DNA from: Lineus longissimus
Taxonomy: Eukaryota; Nemertea; Pilidiophora; Heteronemertea; Lineidae
NCBI RefSeq assembly: GCF_910592395.1
Contig: NC_088313.1
Location: 12,478,437 to 12,542,436 of the forward strand
DNA length: 64,000 nucleotides
Reading direction: 5' to 3'
Part shown: in pieces, positions 1-11,001 of the stretch
Numbering within the stretch: position 1 is the stretch's first letter
Layout: every line of letters begins with the position of its first letter
Made by a program: the position numbers and the translations under genes
Notes under the pieces: model-generated
Told to the model about the DNA's origin: nothing
Database searches by the model: none
What the model saw: the letters and a program-made list of their open reading frames with translations, nothing else

Positions 1-846
1 GGGAGGTCACAGGTGAAGAGGTGGGGTGTGTTGTTTACTTGTCTCAACACTCGGGCTGTGCATCTAGAAGTTGCTGAATCTCTCGATACTAGCTCATTCC
101 TGAACGCCCTTAGACGTTTTACTGGCCGGCGAGGACAGCCTTCAGACATTTGGTCAGATAACGGCACCAATTTTGTTGGGAGACAACGGGAACTGAAGGA
201 AGCTTTAGCAGAATGGAATCAGCATCAGATAGACCGAGAGCTGTTGCAGAAGGGGATTCGATGGCACTTCCAGCCACCAGTAGCACCATATCACCCCGGT
301 GTGTGGGAGTGCTTGGTGCGGTCAGTGAAACTTGCCCTTACCGCCATCCTTGGGCAGAGTTTGGTCGTGGATGAAGTCCTGCATACAGCGCTAGTTGAAG
401 TCGAGGCAACTCTGAATAGCCGACCGCTTTGCAAATCAAGTGAGGATCCAAGTGACGATGAGGTCCCGACTCCTAATCATTTTCTCATGCAAAGACGAGC
501 TGTTGCGTTACCTCCAGGAGAGTTTCACGACACTGACCAGCTGCACAGGAAAAGGTGGAGGCAGTCGCAAATTTTAGCCAACCATTTTTGGAAGAGGTTC
601 ATCAAAGAATACCTGGCGACCTTGCAAGAAAGGTCCATGTGGCAGTTTGAGCAGCGTAACCTGAAGGTCAGGGACTTGGTATTGGTAGCCGATGACGACA
701 AGACCAGGGGCCACTGGCCAATGGGATTAGTGTCTGCTGTCTTTCCTGGAGATGATGGGTCTGTCCGAGTCGTAGAGGTCAAGAGAGGAGAAAACCATCT
801 CAAACGTCCTGTGCACAAGCTGTGCCTTCTCGAGGAGAGTGACTGA
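1..846 (+). CDS. BEL/Pao integrase C-terminal fragment (5'-truncated by window)
   Basis: The open frame runs in from the window edge; the first Met is at 13 and the stop is at 844-846. It encodes the C-terminal part of a BEL/Pao polyprotein. The integrase core contributes the second catalytic Asp in WSDNGTNF (about residue 49) and the Glu in a PGVWECLV stretch (about residue 99). The region after residue 190 (FWKRFIKEYL, then VRDLVLVADD and RPVHKLCLLEE) is the typical BEL tail (DUF5641 type). Integrase inserts retrotransposon cDNA into the genome. The intact BEL at 11002-16527 shows the same order of motifs but is clearly another family. The upstream half lies outside the window, so intactness cannot be judged. 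Confidence 0.9.
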   Translation, partial: GRSQVKRWGVLFTCLNTRAVHLEVAESLDTSSFLNALRRFTGRRGQPSDIWSDNGTNFVGRQRELKEALAEWNQHQIDRELLQKGIRWHFQPPVAPYHPGVWECLVRSVKLALTAILGQSLVVDEVLHTALVEVEATLNSRPLCKSSEDPSDDEVPTPNHFLMQRRAVALPPGEFHDTDQLHRKRWRQSQILANHFWKRFIKEYLATLQERSMWQFEQRNLKVRDLVLVADDDKTRGHWPMGLVSAVFPGDDGSVRVVEVKRGENHLKRPVHKLCLLEESD

Positions 847-1499
847 GCGGAGCTGTTCATGGATTAGAGTCTGTAACAGCTCGACAACTCGCGTTGGTGA
901 GAGGGAGTTTGCATCAAGGAGAATCTATAGTATACGAGGATTATTGAGTTAATATCGTGGATAACGTACGAGGATTATAGAACAATCTTGTTGTCGCTAT
1001 ATAGACAAATACGAGGATAATTGGATTATAGTTACCAAAATGCTTTTGTTGTGCGCGATTCATAGTGGAGTACATAACTTGATACGTGATTTGAAATACG
1101 CGATCCGCGGTTCTTCATAGTTATCTTTGGACAAGTTAGTTTTGTGTGCGCGCGTGTGTTTAATAGTTCTTAGTTTCCGTATTATTACTTGAAGTTGAAC
1201 ATTATGTGAATTGGACTGGCATTGGGCATTAGTGATAGACCTACTGAACGGCTTTTAAGTGTATGGTTCGACCTTTGAGCTTTGGTCTCTCATGGGGGGA
1301 GTATGTGGCCGCCGTTTTCCGTTTCATCTAAAAAGTGTTACAGCCGGATGCGAATTTCTGGCGGATCAGAAAATTTCCAATAAAATGAAGCCGAAATTCG
1401 TCTTACGAGCACCAAAGAATCCCTGTCAACACACGGCCAGAATATGTAGACGAAGAAGATGATTAAATCCAGTTAGTTTATGATGTTGTTATTTGTCTG
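847..1499 (+). other. BEL/Pao 3' tail and probable LTR fragment
   Basis: No coding region is visible. A polypurine-tract-like run (ATGGGGGGAG) lies at 1292-1301, just before TATGTGGCCGCC, and an AATAAA lies at 1379-1384. This is the layout of a polypurine tract followed by a 3' LTR for the element ending at 846. No second LTR is present to confirm its limits. The small ORF at 1259-1462 has no recognisable content. Confidence 0.4.
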
Positions 1500-2437
1500 A
1501 TCCCACAAGCAAGTTGGATGCTTAAGGATGGGGTCGTGGCGCCCTGCTCCGGCCCATGGTCGTCCCCAGTGGTCCTGGTGAGGAAGAAGTCAGGAGCGTT
1601 TCGGTTCTGTGTTGATTACAGAAAGTTAAATGCCGTCACCAGAAAATATGCTCATCCGCTCCCTAGAATTGATGATTCGTTGGCGTCAATGTCTGGCGCG
1701 ACTTATTACAGCAACCTAGATCTGAACATTGGCTACTGGCAGGTCCCTGTAAACAAGGATCATAGGGACAAGAAAGCGTTTTCAGTGGGTAACAATCTGT
1801 ACTGATTAACTCGGTTACCATTTGGTCTCTGTAACGCCCCGCCACTTTTCCAACGGATGATGGGACTAGCATTGCTGGGATGAGCTGGAGAGTGTTGCTG
1901 ACTTACCTCGATGATCTGGCGATTTTCACCAAGACCTTCGATGAACATCTTGAAGTGCTTGAGGAGGTTTTCAAGAGACTGCAAAAGGCAGGGTTGAAGC
2001 TTCAGCCAAGTGAATGTCACTTGTGTAGGGATCAGATCATCTTTCTTGGACACCACGTGAGTCAGAAAGGAATCAAACCGGACCCGAATAATATTCAGAA
2101 GGTCAAAGACTGGCCTGTGCCGGAAACGGTCAAGCAGGTCCAAAGTTTTGTAGGTCTGGCCTCCTACTACCGTAGATTTGTAGAGGGATTTGCAAAGATT
2201 GCTAAACCCCTGATCCAGCTAACGGAGAAAAACACACCCTTCGTGTGGGAGGCAGCCTGCCAGGAGAGTTTTGAGACGTTGAAACAGATTGATATCACCG
2301 CCAATATTGATATTTCCAGGATGGACGTCACCCAAAAGAGGACCCGGTGGATGAACGAGCTCAGTACGTGGGGAGACGTAGAGATTAAATACCGTCCAGG
2401 GTTGAAGAATGGGAATGCTGATGGCCGTTGTCAGCAA
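1500..2437 (+). pseudogene. Ty3/Gypsy reverse transcriptase-RNase H relic
   Basis: Broken Gypsy pol. The frame from 1518 has RT motifs (WSSPVVLVRKK, FCVDYRKLN, the palm segment YYSNLDLNIGYWQV) and ends in a stop at 1803-1805. A second frame from 1880 carries the catalytic box as LTYLDDLAIF (LDD in place of the usual VDD), then LGHHVSQKGI and FVGLASYYRRF. After about 2280 the reading jumps to the end of RNase H (RPGLKNGNADG), so most of RNase H is missing. The element cannot make a working enzyme as it stands. Confidence 0.9.
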
Positions 2438-3440
2438 GGACCGTCAGAAAAAAGTATACGACAAATGGGCACGGCACCACCCATACCAGGTGGGTGATAA
2501 AGTGTGGCTCCACACCCCAGTATCCAAGGATCGACACAGGAAGTTGGCCTTGCCCTGGATTGGGCCATACATAATAGTGAAGTGGATGCAGGCGTCGAAC
2601 GGGTTACCTGGAGTAACATACCGGATCCAGAGTGAGGATCCGACGAAACGACTGCGCATCGCCGTGCATCATAATCGCTTGAAACCGTGCGTGCCACCAA
2701 GGATTCCAAGACCGTTGTTGGACAAGGTCCTCGCTGATCCACCGGAGGAAACTTTGCCCAAGACTGTTGCACCCCTGCCTCGCCGGCACTATCTACCTTT
2801 GGGGGCTCTGCGAGTGGTCCCGAGAGGGGGAGGAGGTGGTATTGCGATACCTGCTGCACCTGTACCGCACCAACCAACACTCCCACAGGCCCAGGTAGAC
2901 CACAGTCATGTAGGAGCGGAACCTGGGGACATCCAGGGTTTACCCGACGATGCCCAGGCTCCCGACGAGCAAGAACTTGCTGGTGCCCAAGAACATGACG
3001 CTGACATGGGGTTACCTGCAGCTCAGCCTTTTGAGGCACCCATAGAAGAAACCGAAACAGACGAAATGGAACTAGGAGTTCCCGACAATGCTCTGCTTCC
3101 CCAGGAGATACCAGCTGATGCTGCCGGAGAAGATGACATTGTCGAGGACGAACTGAGCGATGATGAGTTATTAGCATTGCTTGACGCTGACCGACAAGAG
3201 GAGGACAATGATCCTGAACCGGCAGCAGAGTTTTTTGATGCTCATGATCAACTCCCTCGTGATTTGGAGGATGGTGCCGATTTGCAGCGTGACCAGCCGG
3301 CGGCTGATCAAATTCTGCCAGATGAAAGAGAGAATGCAGCACCGGAACCGACAGTCACTAGAGGCGGACGTTCTACAAAGACGCCGACTTACCTCCAGGA
3401 TTACATTAGGAATATGAACTTACGTTGGATTTATTCATAG
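2409..3440 (+). CDS. Ty3/Gypsy integrase C-terminal remnant with acidic tail
   Basis: This 343-residue open frame starts within the RNase H relic and continues as the post-catalytic part of a Gypsy integrase. KVYDKWARHHPYQVGDKVWL and the following WIGPYIIVKW are the usual SH3-like C-terminal segment. It is followed by a proline-rich stretch and a long acidic tail rich in D and E (residues about 200-310). The integrase catalytic core is absent: RNase H end and integrase end are joined by an internal deletion. The frame is open but is very unlikely to be a gene on its own. Confidence 0.75.
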   Translation: MGMLMAVVSKDRQKKVYDKWARHHPYQVGDKVWLHTPVSKDRHRKLALPWIGPYIIVKWMQASNGLPGVTYRIQSEDPTKRLRIAVHHNRLKPCVPPRIPRPLLDKVLADPPEETLPKTVAPLPRRHYLPLGALRVVPRGGGGGIAIPAAPVPHQPTLPQAQVDHSHVGAEPGDIQGLPDDAQAPDEQELAGAQEHDADMGLPAAQPFEAPIEETETDEMELGVPDNALLPQEIPADAAGEDDIVEDELSDDELLALLDADRQEEDNDPEPAAEFFDAHDQLPRDLEDGADLQRDQPAADQILPDERENAAPEPTVTRGGRSTKTPTYLQDYIRNMNLRWIYS

Positions 3441-3729
3441 GAAGTGCCAGCTGGATGTATACGAACATCTTTTAGTGTTTAGTGATTCCATCTGGAATTA
3501 TGTGGCGACCGGAACTCGCACATCCCATGATTGACAGCTACTTAGCTTCTTACTATACGATCACCATTAGCCAATCAGGCTTCTTTATCCTTTTGTAACC
3601 TGTAAACCTTTATGCTTGTTTCTAAGTGATAAATATATTTTAGTTGACTTTATGGAACCACGGCGTTCGCATCATTCTATACTTTACAACACATTTGTGC
3701 CACTGCGCACATTGGTGCCTAAGACCAGG
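3441..3729 (+). other. Non-coding junction between Gypsy relic and Pao element
   Basis: No conserved protein is seen. The stretch holds AT-rich DNA, a TGTGGCGACCGGAACTCGC segment near 3500, and the end of the Gypsy relic. LTR boundaries for either neighbouring element could not be found. Confidence 0.3.
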
Positions 3730-5394
3730 ATGGATAAGTTAAAACAGAAACTGGACAGTCAACGCGCTCAGACAGAAAAACAGGTTGAGAAAGGGAAGAC
3801 ATTTTATGCTCTTGCAGAAGAACTCTCTATTACGGATGGTGAGGCTCTTGGAGGCTACCATTGAAAACATTTGTGCCAAATTGGAAACCATTGAAGTTAC
3901 TCAGGATAAAATTAACGAAAAACTCCTTGGGACAACGGATTATGCCGAGACGTACGAAGAGGCAGATGATTACGTAATACGAGTCCAGGAAGACGTAAAG
4001 CGTTTCAAGGGATTCCTGGAGAGGAAACGTGCGCCAGTCCCAGTCTTGGACACCTCTGTCAGCACAGAGGATTCTGACACCACGTCGGGAAGCGGCACCA
4101 CCAATCGTAAGTCAAAAACGGTAAATCTACCTAAGTTGCAATTGCTCACATTCGCCGGGGACATTCTAAAATGGCAAAGTTTCAAAGACTCCTTCGACGC
4201 TGCCATAGACTCGAATACCTCACTCGAGAATGTTCAAAAGTTTCAATACTTGCGGGCACAGATGAAGGAAGATGCGGCTCTTGTGATTGAAGGCCTTCCG
4301 CTCACCGGCGATAACTACACCAACGCGATGGATCTCCTAACTGAGAGATACGGACAGCAACACAAACTAAGAAATGCCTACATGAGAGCTTTGTGGTCGC
4401 TGCCGTCACCAACGGAAACTATCATGTCATTACAGTCATTCCATGACAGTGTGGAGACATACGTTTGGGGTCTACAAGCCATAGGACGCCAGAATACATC
4501 ATACGGGGAACTGCTTAATCCGATCATCACAGAAAAACTGCCAGAGAACTTTCTAAGGAACATTTCCAGAGATCATGGGTCTGACGATTGGAGTTTGAAG
4601 GATTTACGTGAAGCAATTCTGAAGGAAATAACGGCCATGCGTGCAGGCAAGCGTGGGGATCTGTGTGATTCTAGACGGGATTATGATCGTGAGTACAGTG
4701 TTCCAACTGCATCCGCCCAAGCACTATTTACCAACGTAGGCAATTCTAATTCCAAGTCTCATTATCAGCCTCATTTTCAATCCAAATCTCATTTCAAGTT
4801 TCATTCATCTCATCCCCAGTCCCAGTCTCATCAGTCTCGTAGGTCTTGCTTATTTTGTAATGATTCGCATCGTGCGCTAGATTGCCAAAGGGTAAAGGAT
4901 CCAAACAAACATTTGGATATCGTTAAAAGGGCGCGCCTTTGTTGGAATTGTTTAAGCAAGAAGCATTCAACGAGTTTTTGTGAGTCGAATACAAATACCG
5001 ACAATGTAATCGCCATCACCATACTTCGCTGCACAATGCTACCCAATTTAACTCATCGACGCCATCAACATTCGCTTCCGCGCCTTCTGAAAGGCCCACC
5101 GCTAAAGCCACCGATGATGAACATATAATCACGGTAGCAACTCCCGACGACGCCCAACTGACTAGTTCGATTCTTTTGAAAACCGCAAACGCTGTTGTGA
5201 TAAGGGATCAATCACACACCCAAGCCAACATTGTCTTTGATGAAGGTTCGACCAAATCCTTCATTACGTCAGAGTTAGCCGCTAAACTTCAGCTAAAACC
5301 GAATGGTGAAACAACCGTCAACATCGCAACCTTTGGTTCGGAACCAGTTAGGCAGAAAGTTCATTACACTTCTGTTAGCGTTAAAACCGTCGAT
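3730..5394 (+). pseudogene. Pao gag and protease start
   Basis: Starts at MDKLKQKLDSQRAQ (3730), with a frameshift near 3840. Residues from about 4110 match the DUF1759-type gag fold of BEL/Pao elements (LPKLQLLTFAGD, WQSFKDSFDAAI, YLRAQMKEDAALVIEGL). Two zinc-knuckle-like Cys clusters follow at about 4840-4985 (CLFCNDSHRALDC, then CWNCLSKKHSTSFC). After another frameshift near 5010, an aspartic protease begins with the active-site-like VFDEGSTKSFIT (about 5233-5268). The protease is cut at 5394 by the left TIR of element A; its remainder is found at 22486. Confidence 0.88.
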
Positions 5395-5655
5395 GTTTTG
5401 TCGAAGTGGCGAATCAACCGAATTTTCCATTTTGCGTTAATGACTTTATTTAACTAGTTTTCCCGCCAATTTCAACATGCTTGAAATTCAGACGATTAAT
5501 CTGATTGTTTACTGAGATATAGCATTACATTTAGGCGAATCTGACATCAACATGTATTTATTTTTTTGCCGTAGTGGCGAATCGTCGATTCGTCACTTCG
5601 ACAGAAGTGATATTGATCCTTGGACGGTGTTTTTTCCTTTCGAAGTGGCGAATAG
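5395..5655 (+). repeat. Terminal and subterminal repeats of element A, left end
   Basis: Besides the TIR, the motif GAAGTGGCGAAT recurs near 5573-5583, inverted at about 5589-5604 (GATTCGTCACTTCGAC), and again at 5640-5653. The copies at 5573-5604 form a small palindrome. Right-end relatives (GGCGAAT) occur near 22267 and 22321. Repeated subterminal motifs are typical transposase-binding sites; that role is inferred here. Confidence 0.55.
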
Positions 5656-6060
5656 TCTCATCCAAGTTCACAGTACTCGTTTTAATTTTGTTTACCTGGT
5701 TATTGATCCTATTTACTACGTCCTGCGGTCAACTGCGGTAACTCTAGGCAAAATGAGTGCAAATGACTCCGTGTGTTTGGTCATTTCCATTCTTGAGACA
5801 TCAGACGCGCTGTCCTCTTTGTTACATAACGAAGTTTTGTGGTCATTTAAGGTAAATACAAAGTGAAGAATATCCAGTACCCGATTTATCCGATTTGACA
5901 TTGTTGTGCCCGCCCATCCAATTGATTGAATATGCTCATTATCATGATTGACTCTTCGTACAACCCTTGACAAACCATGAAATCCCAATGCATTTTTCTT
6001 CGGATTTATTTGTAACCTCAGGTACATGGCTAAAGTCAAGTTTTTGTTTTCAGTCTCACG
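5656..6060 (+). other. Element A 5' non-coding region
   Basis: No coding content is supported. A TTTCAG precedes the first ATG of the transposase frame at 6061, so this could be the end of an intron or a leader. Confidence 0.35.
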
Positions 6061-8863
6061 ATGCCGTGCAAGGACTTTGATGTTGCTGTCCGCTGGGACA
6101 AAAATAACGATGTGAATATTGTCAGTTCTACTGATCTCAAAGCTGTCGAAGGCGAAATGTCGATTGGAAAGCGCATCAAGATGTGGTGGAAGCCAGAAAG
6201 GCGTTGGTGGCATGGCACTATTATCGAAGTACCGGAATTAGATGAAAATGATGACGAACATCAGAGGACTTGCGAGATAGTTGGGTGCACCGAAGAAATC
6301 TTTGCAGCATGTGTCTATGTAACCTGCCAGCGACTACTTTGCTACAACCATTTCATGGGGGACTGTCCATTATGTACAGGTAATGGTTCGACAACTCCAA
6401 AGCCACAGCAAACAACTAGGAGTCAACCTGAGAACCCCGTAGATGGTATAATTGGGGATGCTGATGATGTGATCCCAGAACAGCCTCCAAAGAAGTTCCA
6501 ACTGAAAAAGGTGCAGCACACGATGCCGTGCAAGGACTTCGATGTTGCCGTCCGTTGGGACAAAAATAACGATGTGAATATTGTCAGTTCTACTGATCTC
6601 AAAGCTGTCGAAGGCGAAATGTCGATTGGCAAGTGCATCAAGATGTGGTGGAAGCCAGAAAAGCGTTGGTGGCATGGCACTATCATCGAAGTACTGAAAT
6701 CGGATGAATGATGATGATGAAGACAACATCCCGTTATCTGTGTTAGCTGCAAAGTCAACTGTACTCCCGATAGTTTCGAATGTCCAGGACTCTTCTGACC
6801 AAGACGAGTCGGATCAGTATGACTCTGATCGTGATCCAGACTACGTCCCTGGACCCAGAAGCGACAAGAGTGAGGACGAACGTCCGACGACTTGCGAGAT
6901 GGTTGGGTGCACCGAGGAAGTATTTGCAGCATGTATCAATGTAACCTGCCAGCGTTTACTTTGCTTCGACCACTTCGAGGGGGATTGTCCATTATGTACA
7001 GATAATGGTCAGACACCTCCACAGCCAGAGCAAACAACCATGGGGAGCCAACTGGAGGATTATCTCATGGAAGGTATTAGAAGGGAAGGAGATGATGTGT
7101 TGCCAGAACCACCGAAAAAGAAGTCCCGAAGCAAAGAGGTGACTCGTTTGAGGAATAGCGGTGAACAGTACACCACCGAGAAATCTAACCGTACCATTCC
7201 TGCCAGGAAAGCCCTGAGACCGCGATGCGACGGAGAGGTGTGCGATCGAAGAGGATTTCATTGCACTGTCATTGATGATGAAAGAAGGCAATCAATTTTA
7301 AATTCTTACTGTGGACTCGGACAGCTTCAATTGCAGCGGGAATGGCTTCGATCATTTGTATTTTCATCAGAGCCAGTGTATGGCAAGAAACAAGAAAGCA
7401 GGAAAGGACGATCAATTCGTTATTTTCTACCAGGCATTTCTAATGAACGCCTCCCTGTCTGTAGGGTGATGTTTCTAAACACTGTTGGTATTGCTGAGAG
7501 ACAAGTTCGCACTGTTCTGTCAAAAACAAGTGATACCGGTGTGCTTGCTAGTGAAAAGCGAGGGGGGAGATGCCCGTCAAGGAGAGAGGCACATGGGGAA
7601 CTACTCGCCGCTGTCATCGCCCACGTTGATAGATTTCCAAGAATGGAGTCGCACTATTGCCGCCAGAGTTCCACTTGTGAATACCTGTCTCCGGATCTTA
7701 CAGTAGGAAAGATGTACCAGATGTACCAGGACGAACATCCGAGCCACGAAGTATCCTTCAGCACTTACTACAGGGTGGTGAAGAGCAAGAAACTGAAGTT
7801 TTTTCAGCTAAAGAAAGATCAATGCGGATTGTGCCAGAGCTACCGCGAAGGAAGTGATATAGAAAAGGTGAATCTGCGAGGGAAGTACGAACCACACGTG
7901 GCTGAAAAGGGCGGGTGAGACAAATCAAGCAAGACTTGAAGTGTAAGGCATCCACGATCAACAAGAATAGCCTCGTCGCCTCATTTGATCTGGAGCAGGT
8001 GATTTATCTGCCAAGATCAAATCGCTGCGAGATATTCTACAAGCGCCGGCTCTCATGCTTTAACTTCACCATTTGTGATATCGTATCAAAGGATGTTCAC
8101 TGTTATCTTTGGCATGAGGGAATCGCCGGACGGGGTTCTAACGAGATATCGTCAAACCTGTGCCACTTCCTTCACACTGTCGACTCATCTGACATTCGCA
8201 CAGTTTCACTTTTTGCCAGCGGGTGTGCGGGACAGAACAAAAATACCATCATACCTTCGATGCTTTTGCACTTCGTTAGGGGTTCTTCGCATATTGAGGA
8301 AATCGTTCTTCACTTTTTTGCTACCAACCATGGTCAGAATGAAGGCGATTCTGTCCATAGTTGTGTCGAGTCAGCCCTGAAACGTAACCACGAGGTGATG
8401 GTTCCATCGCAGCTTGTTCCAATAATAGGTATGGCACGCAAACGGCCTTACAAAGTGTTTGAGGTGTCTACAGAAGATGTGAATGACTGGAAATCTCTTT
8501 CTCAAGATTTAGGTGTCCTGCGAGAGAGGGTAGCAGAAGATGGCACACATGTGGTCTGGACAAAGGTTATGCAATTAATGTTAAAGAAAGCGGATCCAAA
8601 TGGCATTTATTTCAAAATGTCCCACCTTAGTGTCCCACCTTAGTCCTTCCTTCCATCGCCTCAATCTAAATACGAGAAGATTCTCTCATTCACCGCTCAC
8701 TGAAGGTCCTAGGCAGGCCTATGCCATAACGCCAAAGCTATCTGCCGAGAAATACAAAGATATACAATCTCTCTGCGAGGGTGATACACCCGTGGTGCGA
8801 CTGCGTGAACACAAACTACGGGAGAATCCAACTTACCTCGACGCGAGTCATAAAATTTTCTAA
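6061..8863 (+). pseudogene. Element A transposase (unassigned DDE-like family), broken
   Basis: The N-terminus is a duplicated module: VRWDKNNDVNIVSS and KMWWKPE.RWWHGTIIEV at 6061-6240 and again at 6523-6715, each followed by a Cys/His cluster (CQRLLC..H..GDCPLC) at 6268-6400 and 6892-7005. The core has KRGGRCPSRREAHGELLA, HYCRQSSTCEYLSP, STYYRVVKSKKLKFFQLKKD, then FDLEQVIYLPRSNRCEIFYK, LFASGCAGQNKN and NHGQNEGDSVHS. I recognise this as a widespread unnamed transposase-like family in invertebrates, usually with an acidic SDG before CAGQN. Here the Asp position is lost. Damage includes frameshifts near 6700 and 7912, a 13-bp tandem duplication at 8618-8643, and the pogo-like insertion at 8818 that cuts off the last residues; the C-terminus continues at 20757. 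Confidence 0.72.
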
Positions 8864-9208
8864 GTTCTGATAATACCGTAATATAGTAGGGGTAGCAAAA
8901 TAATAGATGGAACAGCTTGTATTACCTGAACGAATGGTGGTATTTTGTAGGCCTTCAATCAGCCCCTCAATCAATCGAATGATGTAAGGCCTAGAAATGT
9001 CTATGGGGCATGACACGCGCCTGATCAAGGCCCACACAGCAAAATATGTTTTCCAAACGAAGACGAATGATCTGCTTTTGGATTATTTTGGTTCTTTGCT
9101 CATGCTGTTTAAATACGGCGATGGACGAGGCGGGGGGACCGCCAAGGCAACGGCTTCAGGCATACTCCTTACAGCAAAAAATCGATTATTTGGATGAATA
9201 TTGGTTAG

Positions 9209-9390
9209 TGTTGTGTATTTGGTTGAGACGGTTTTATGTATAACGACAACAACGAGCAATGGCGAGATATGAGAGCACGTGCAATGAATTTGTATTTTAG
9301 AATCCTTAATAAATATACAGTCCCTACAGAACACAGCCGAATGTCGCCCTGTATTTCCCACTTACTCCAAACTTAAGTAGCTACAGAACA
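9209..9390 (+). repeat. BEL 5' LTR
   Basis: 182 bp, TGTTGTGTATTTGG at the start and CTACAGAACA at the end, with an internal AATAAA (in TTAATAAATATACAG). It differs from the 3' LTR only in GTGCAATGAA versus GTGCGATGAA. A TGG-containing segment starts 3 bp downstream (9394) and is a candidate primer-binding site; the tRNA was not identified. Confidence 0.95.
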
Positions 9391-11001
9391 TTATGGTCTC
9401 TCCGACCGGATCAGGACAGTCGCCAATCGATCCGATGTGCCGGCGCGGCAGTTGCAGTGATCGCAGTGATGCACTATTGATGCACTAAGCATATACAGGC
9501 ATCCAATGCACGTGGTTGCAAAATGTTGTCTTTCATGCACTCCGGAGTTGTGCGGTGTGCAGTCGAGTAGTACGGTGGACCTGAGGTGGGACACTGTGAT
9601 CAACAGTACTCAATACAAATGAGTAATTTGACATTGTGAGAGTTGTGCATCCGAAAAAACGAATTTTGAGTTGAGCCTTGACAGAGGTGCAGGGTGTGAC
9701 TTTCTCTTCTGTCTTTCGAGGATTCACCCAACCCATGCAATGACAATTCGTGCATGGCCTGAGCAGAGTGAGTCGGACTGTCTTTAGCGTGTAGTTTGTG
9801 GAAAACCCGAGTTCCTGAGTTCCACGTGCACGTGCTTTTCGAGCATCCGTTAGTTGTCGTACATTGCTGAGCAGCTCCCAGCACAGATGCATCATCTATG
9901 AGGACCAGGAATCTTGACGACTACATGAGTGAGAATCGTCGCTGTTCCAGACATCGCCGAGTTATGCAGATACGTCTTGTCGCTGAGTTAAGACTGAGTT
10001 GTGGAGGACATCTGCGTGTACTTTGACTAAATTCATATCTGAGTGTTTTCTAGCTTTCCCCTAGAATTATGAGTTTATGCTTTGACTAAAAGATGTCAAA
10101 CTTACTGCAGTGTGTATGAGTTCAACCACGTATGAATCCAAAAAGGTGATTCTTTCTTACCCTGAGTTTTAAGTCTTTGACTTCTTGTTTCACTTTCAGT
10201 ATAAGTGTCCTGTCTTACCATGTGTTAAATTTATGCCAAATACTGAGTTTGCATTTTACAGAGGTACATGTATTACTGTTAGTGTATGTTTGGTAATCTT
10301 TAACAGGTAACGGTTTGATAAATCTAAAAGTAAGGATTTAGTCAGCCTAATCTGAGTTGAGTGTGAGCCATCAGAGTTTCTTTCAGTGAGTGTCAAGAGT
10401 ATAAGTGCCACGTTGTGTTTATTGGTATTTACTGAATCTGGCATCTGCCATGTTGAGGCATACATGATACAGGTATTCAATTTTAATATGGATTACATGT
10501 AGATTAGAGTAGCATTTTATTTAAAACGGTTACCGGTAGTGATTCTCAAGAGTGTTTGAGTTACAGTTTGGTCTTACTACATTTGTATTTCATAGAATAA
10601 TCATAGTAAATACTGTGACTAATTATTGACCTTAAGATAAAGTGACGCTGTCACAATACTTAAGAGGTGACCATGTTTGTATAGTGTTGAGTTATCGTGT
10701 GTTTATACATTGTACTTTTATAGTCAAAGTGTTTATATGAGTCTTGAGATTGCCATTCAGTTCAAATCTCAGTGGTTTTCATGAGTAGATAGTGATTTTG
10801 GTGCAATATGCAATGGTCTTTTTATGGTAATTACTACAAGGTTTATCATTCCTCGGTATACCAATTTATTATAAGTCTCGAAGTTTTACCAGGTCACAAA
10901 TAGTGAGGGTTAAGTTCTCAAGTGGGTTACGTTAACGTAATAATTGTTTTAAAAATTATCAATACTGCTTCATCTGTCCTAAAATCACTGACATACATGT
11001 A
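9391..11001 (+). other. BEL leader (primer site to gag)
   Basis: About 1.6 kb of AT-rich sequence between the 5' LTR and the gag start. Short minus-strand ORFs occur (for example 9391-9603 and 9533-9895) but have no family signal. No additional protein-coding gene is supported. The length is generous for a BEL leader and could carry packaging or translation signals. Confidence 0.6.

Noticed and set aside
2431-3342. 303-aa minus-strand ORF
   Set aside because: Shadow of the Gypsy frame on the plus strand, with low-complexity His/Pro composition.
9391-9895. Minus-strand ORFs in the BEL leader
   Set aside because: No family signal, and they lie in the untranslated leader of an intact element.
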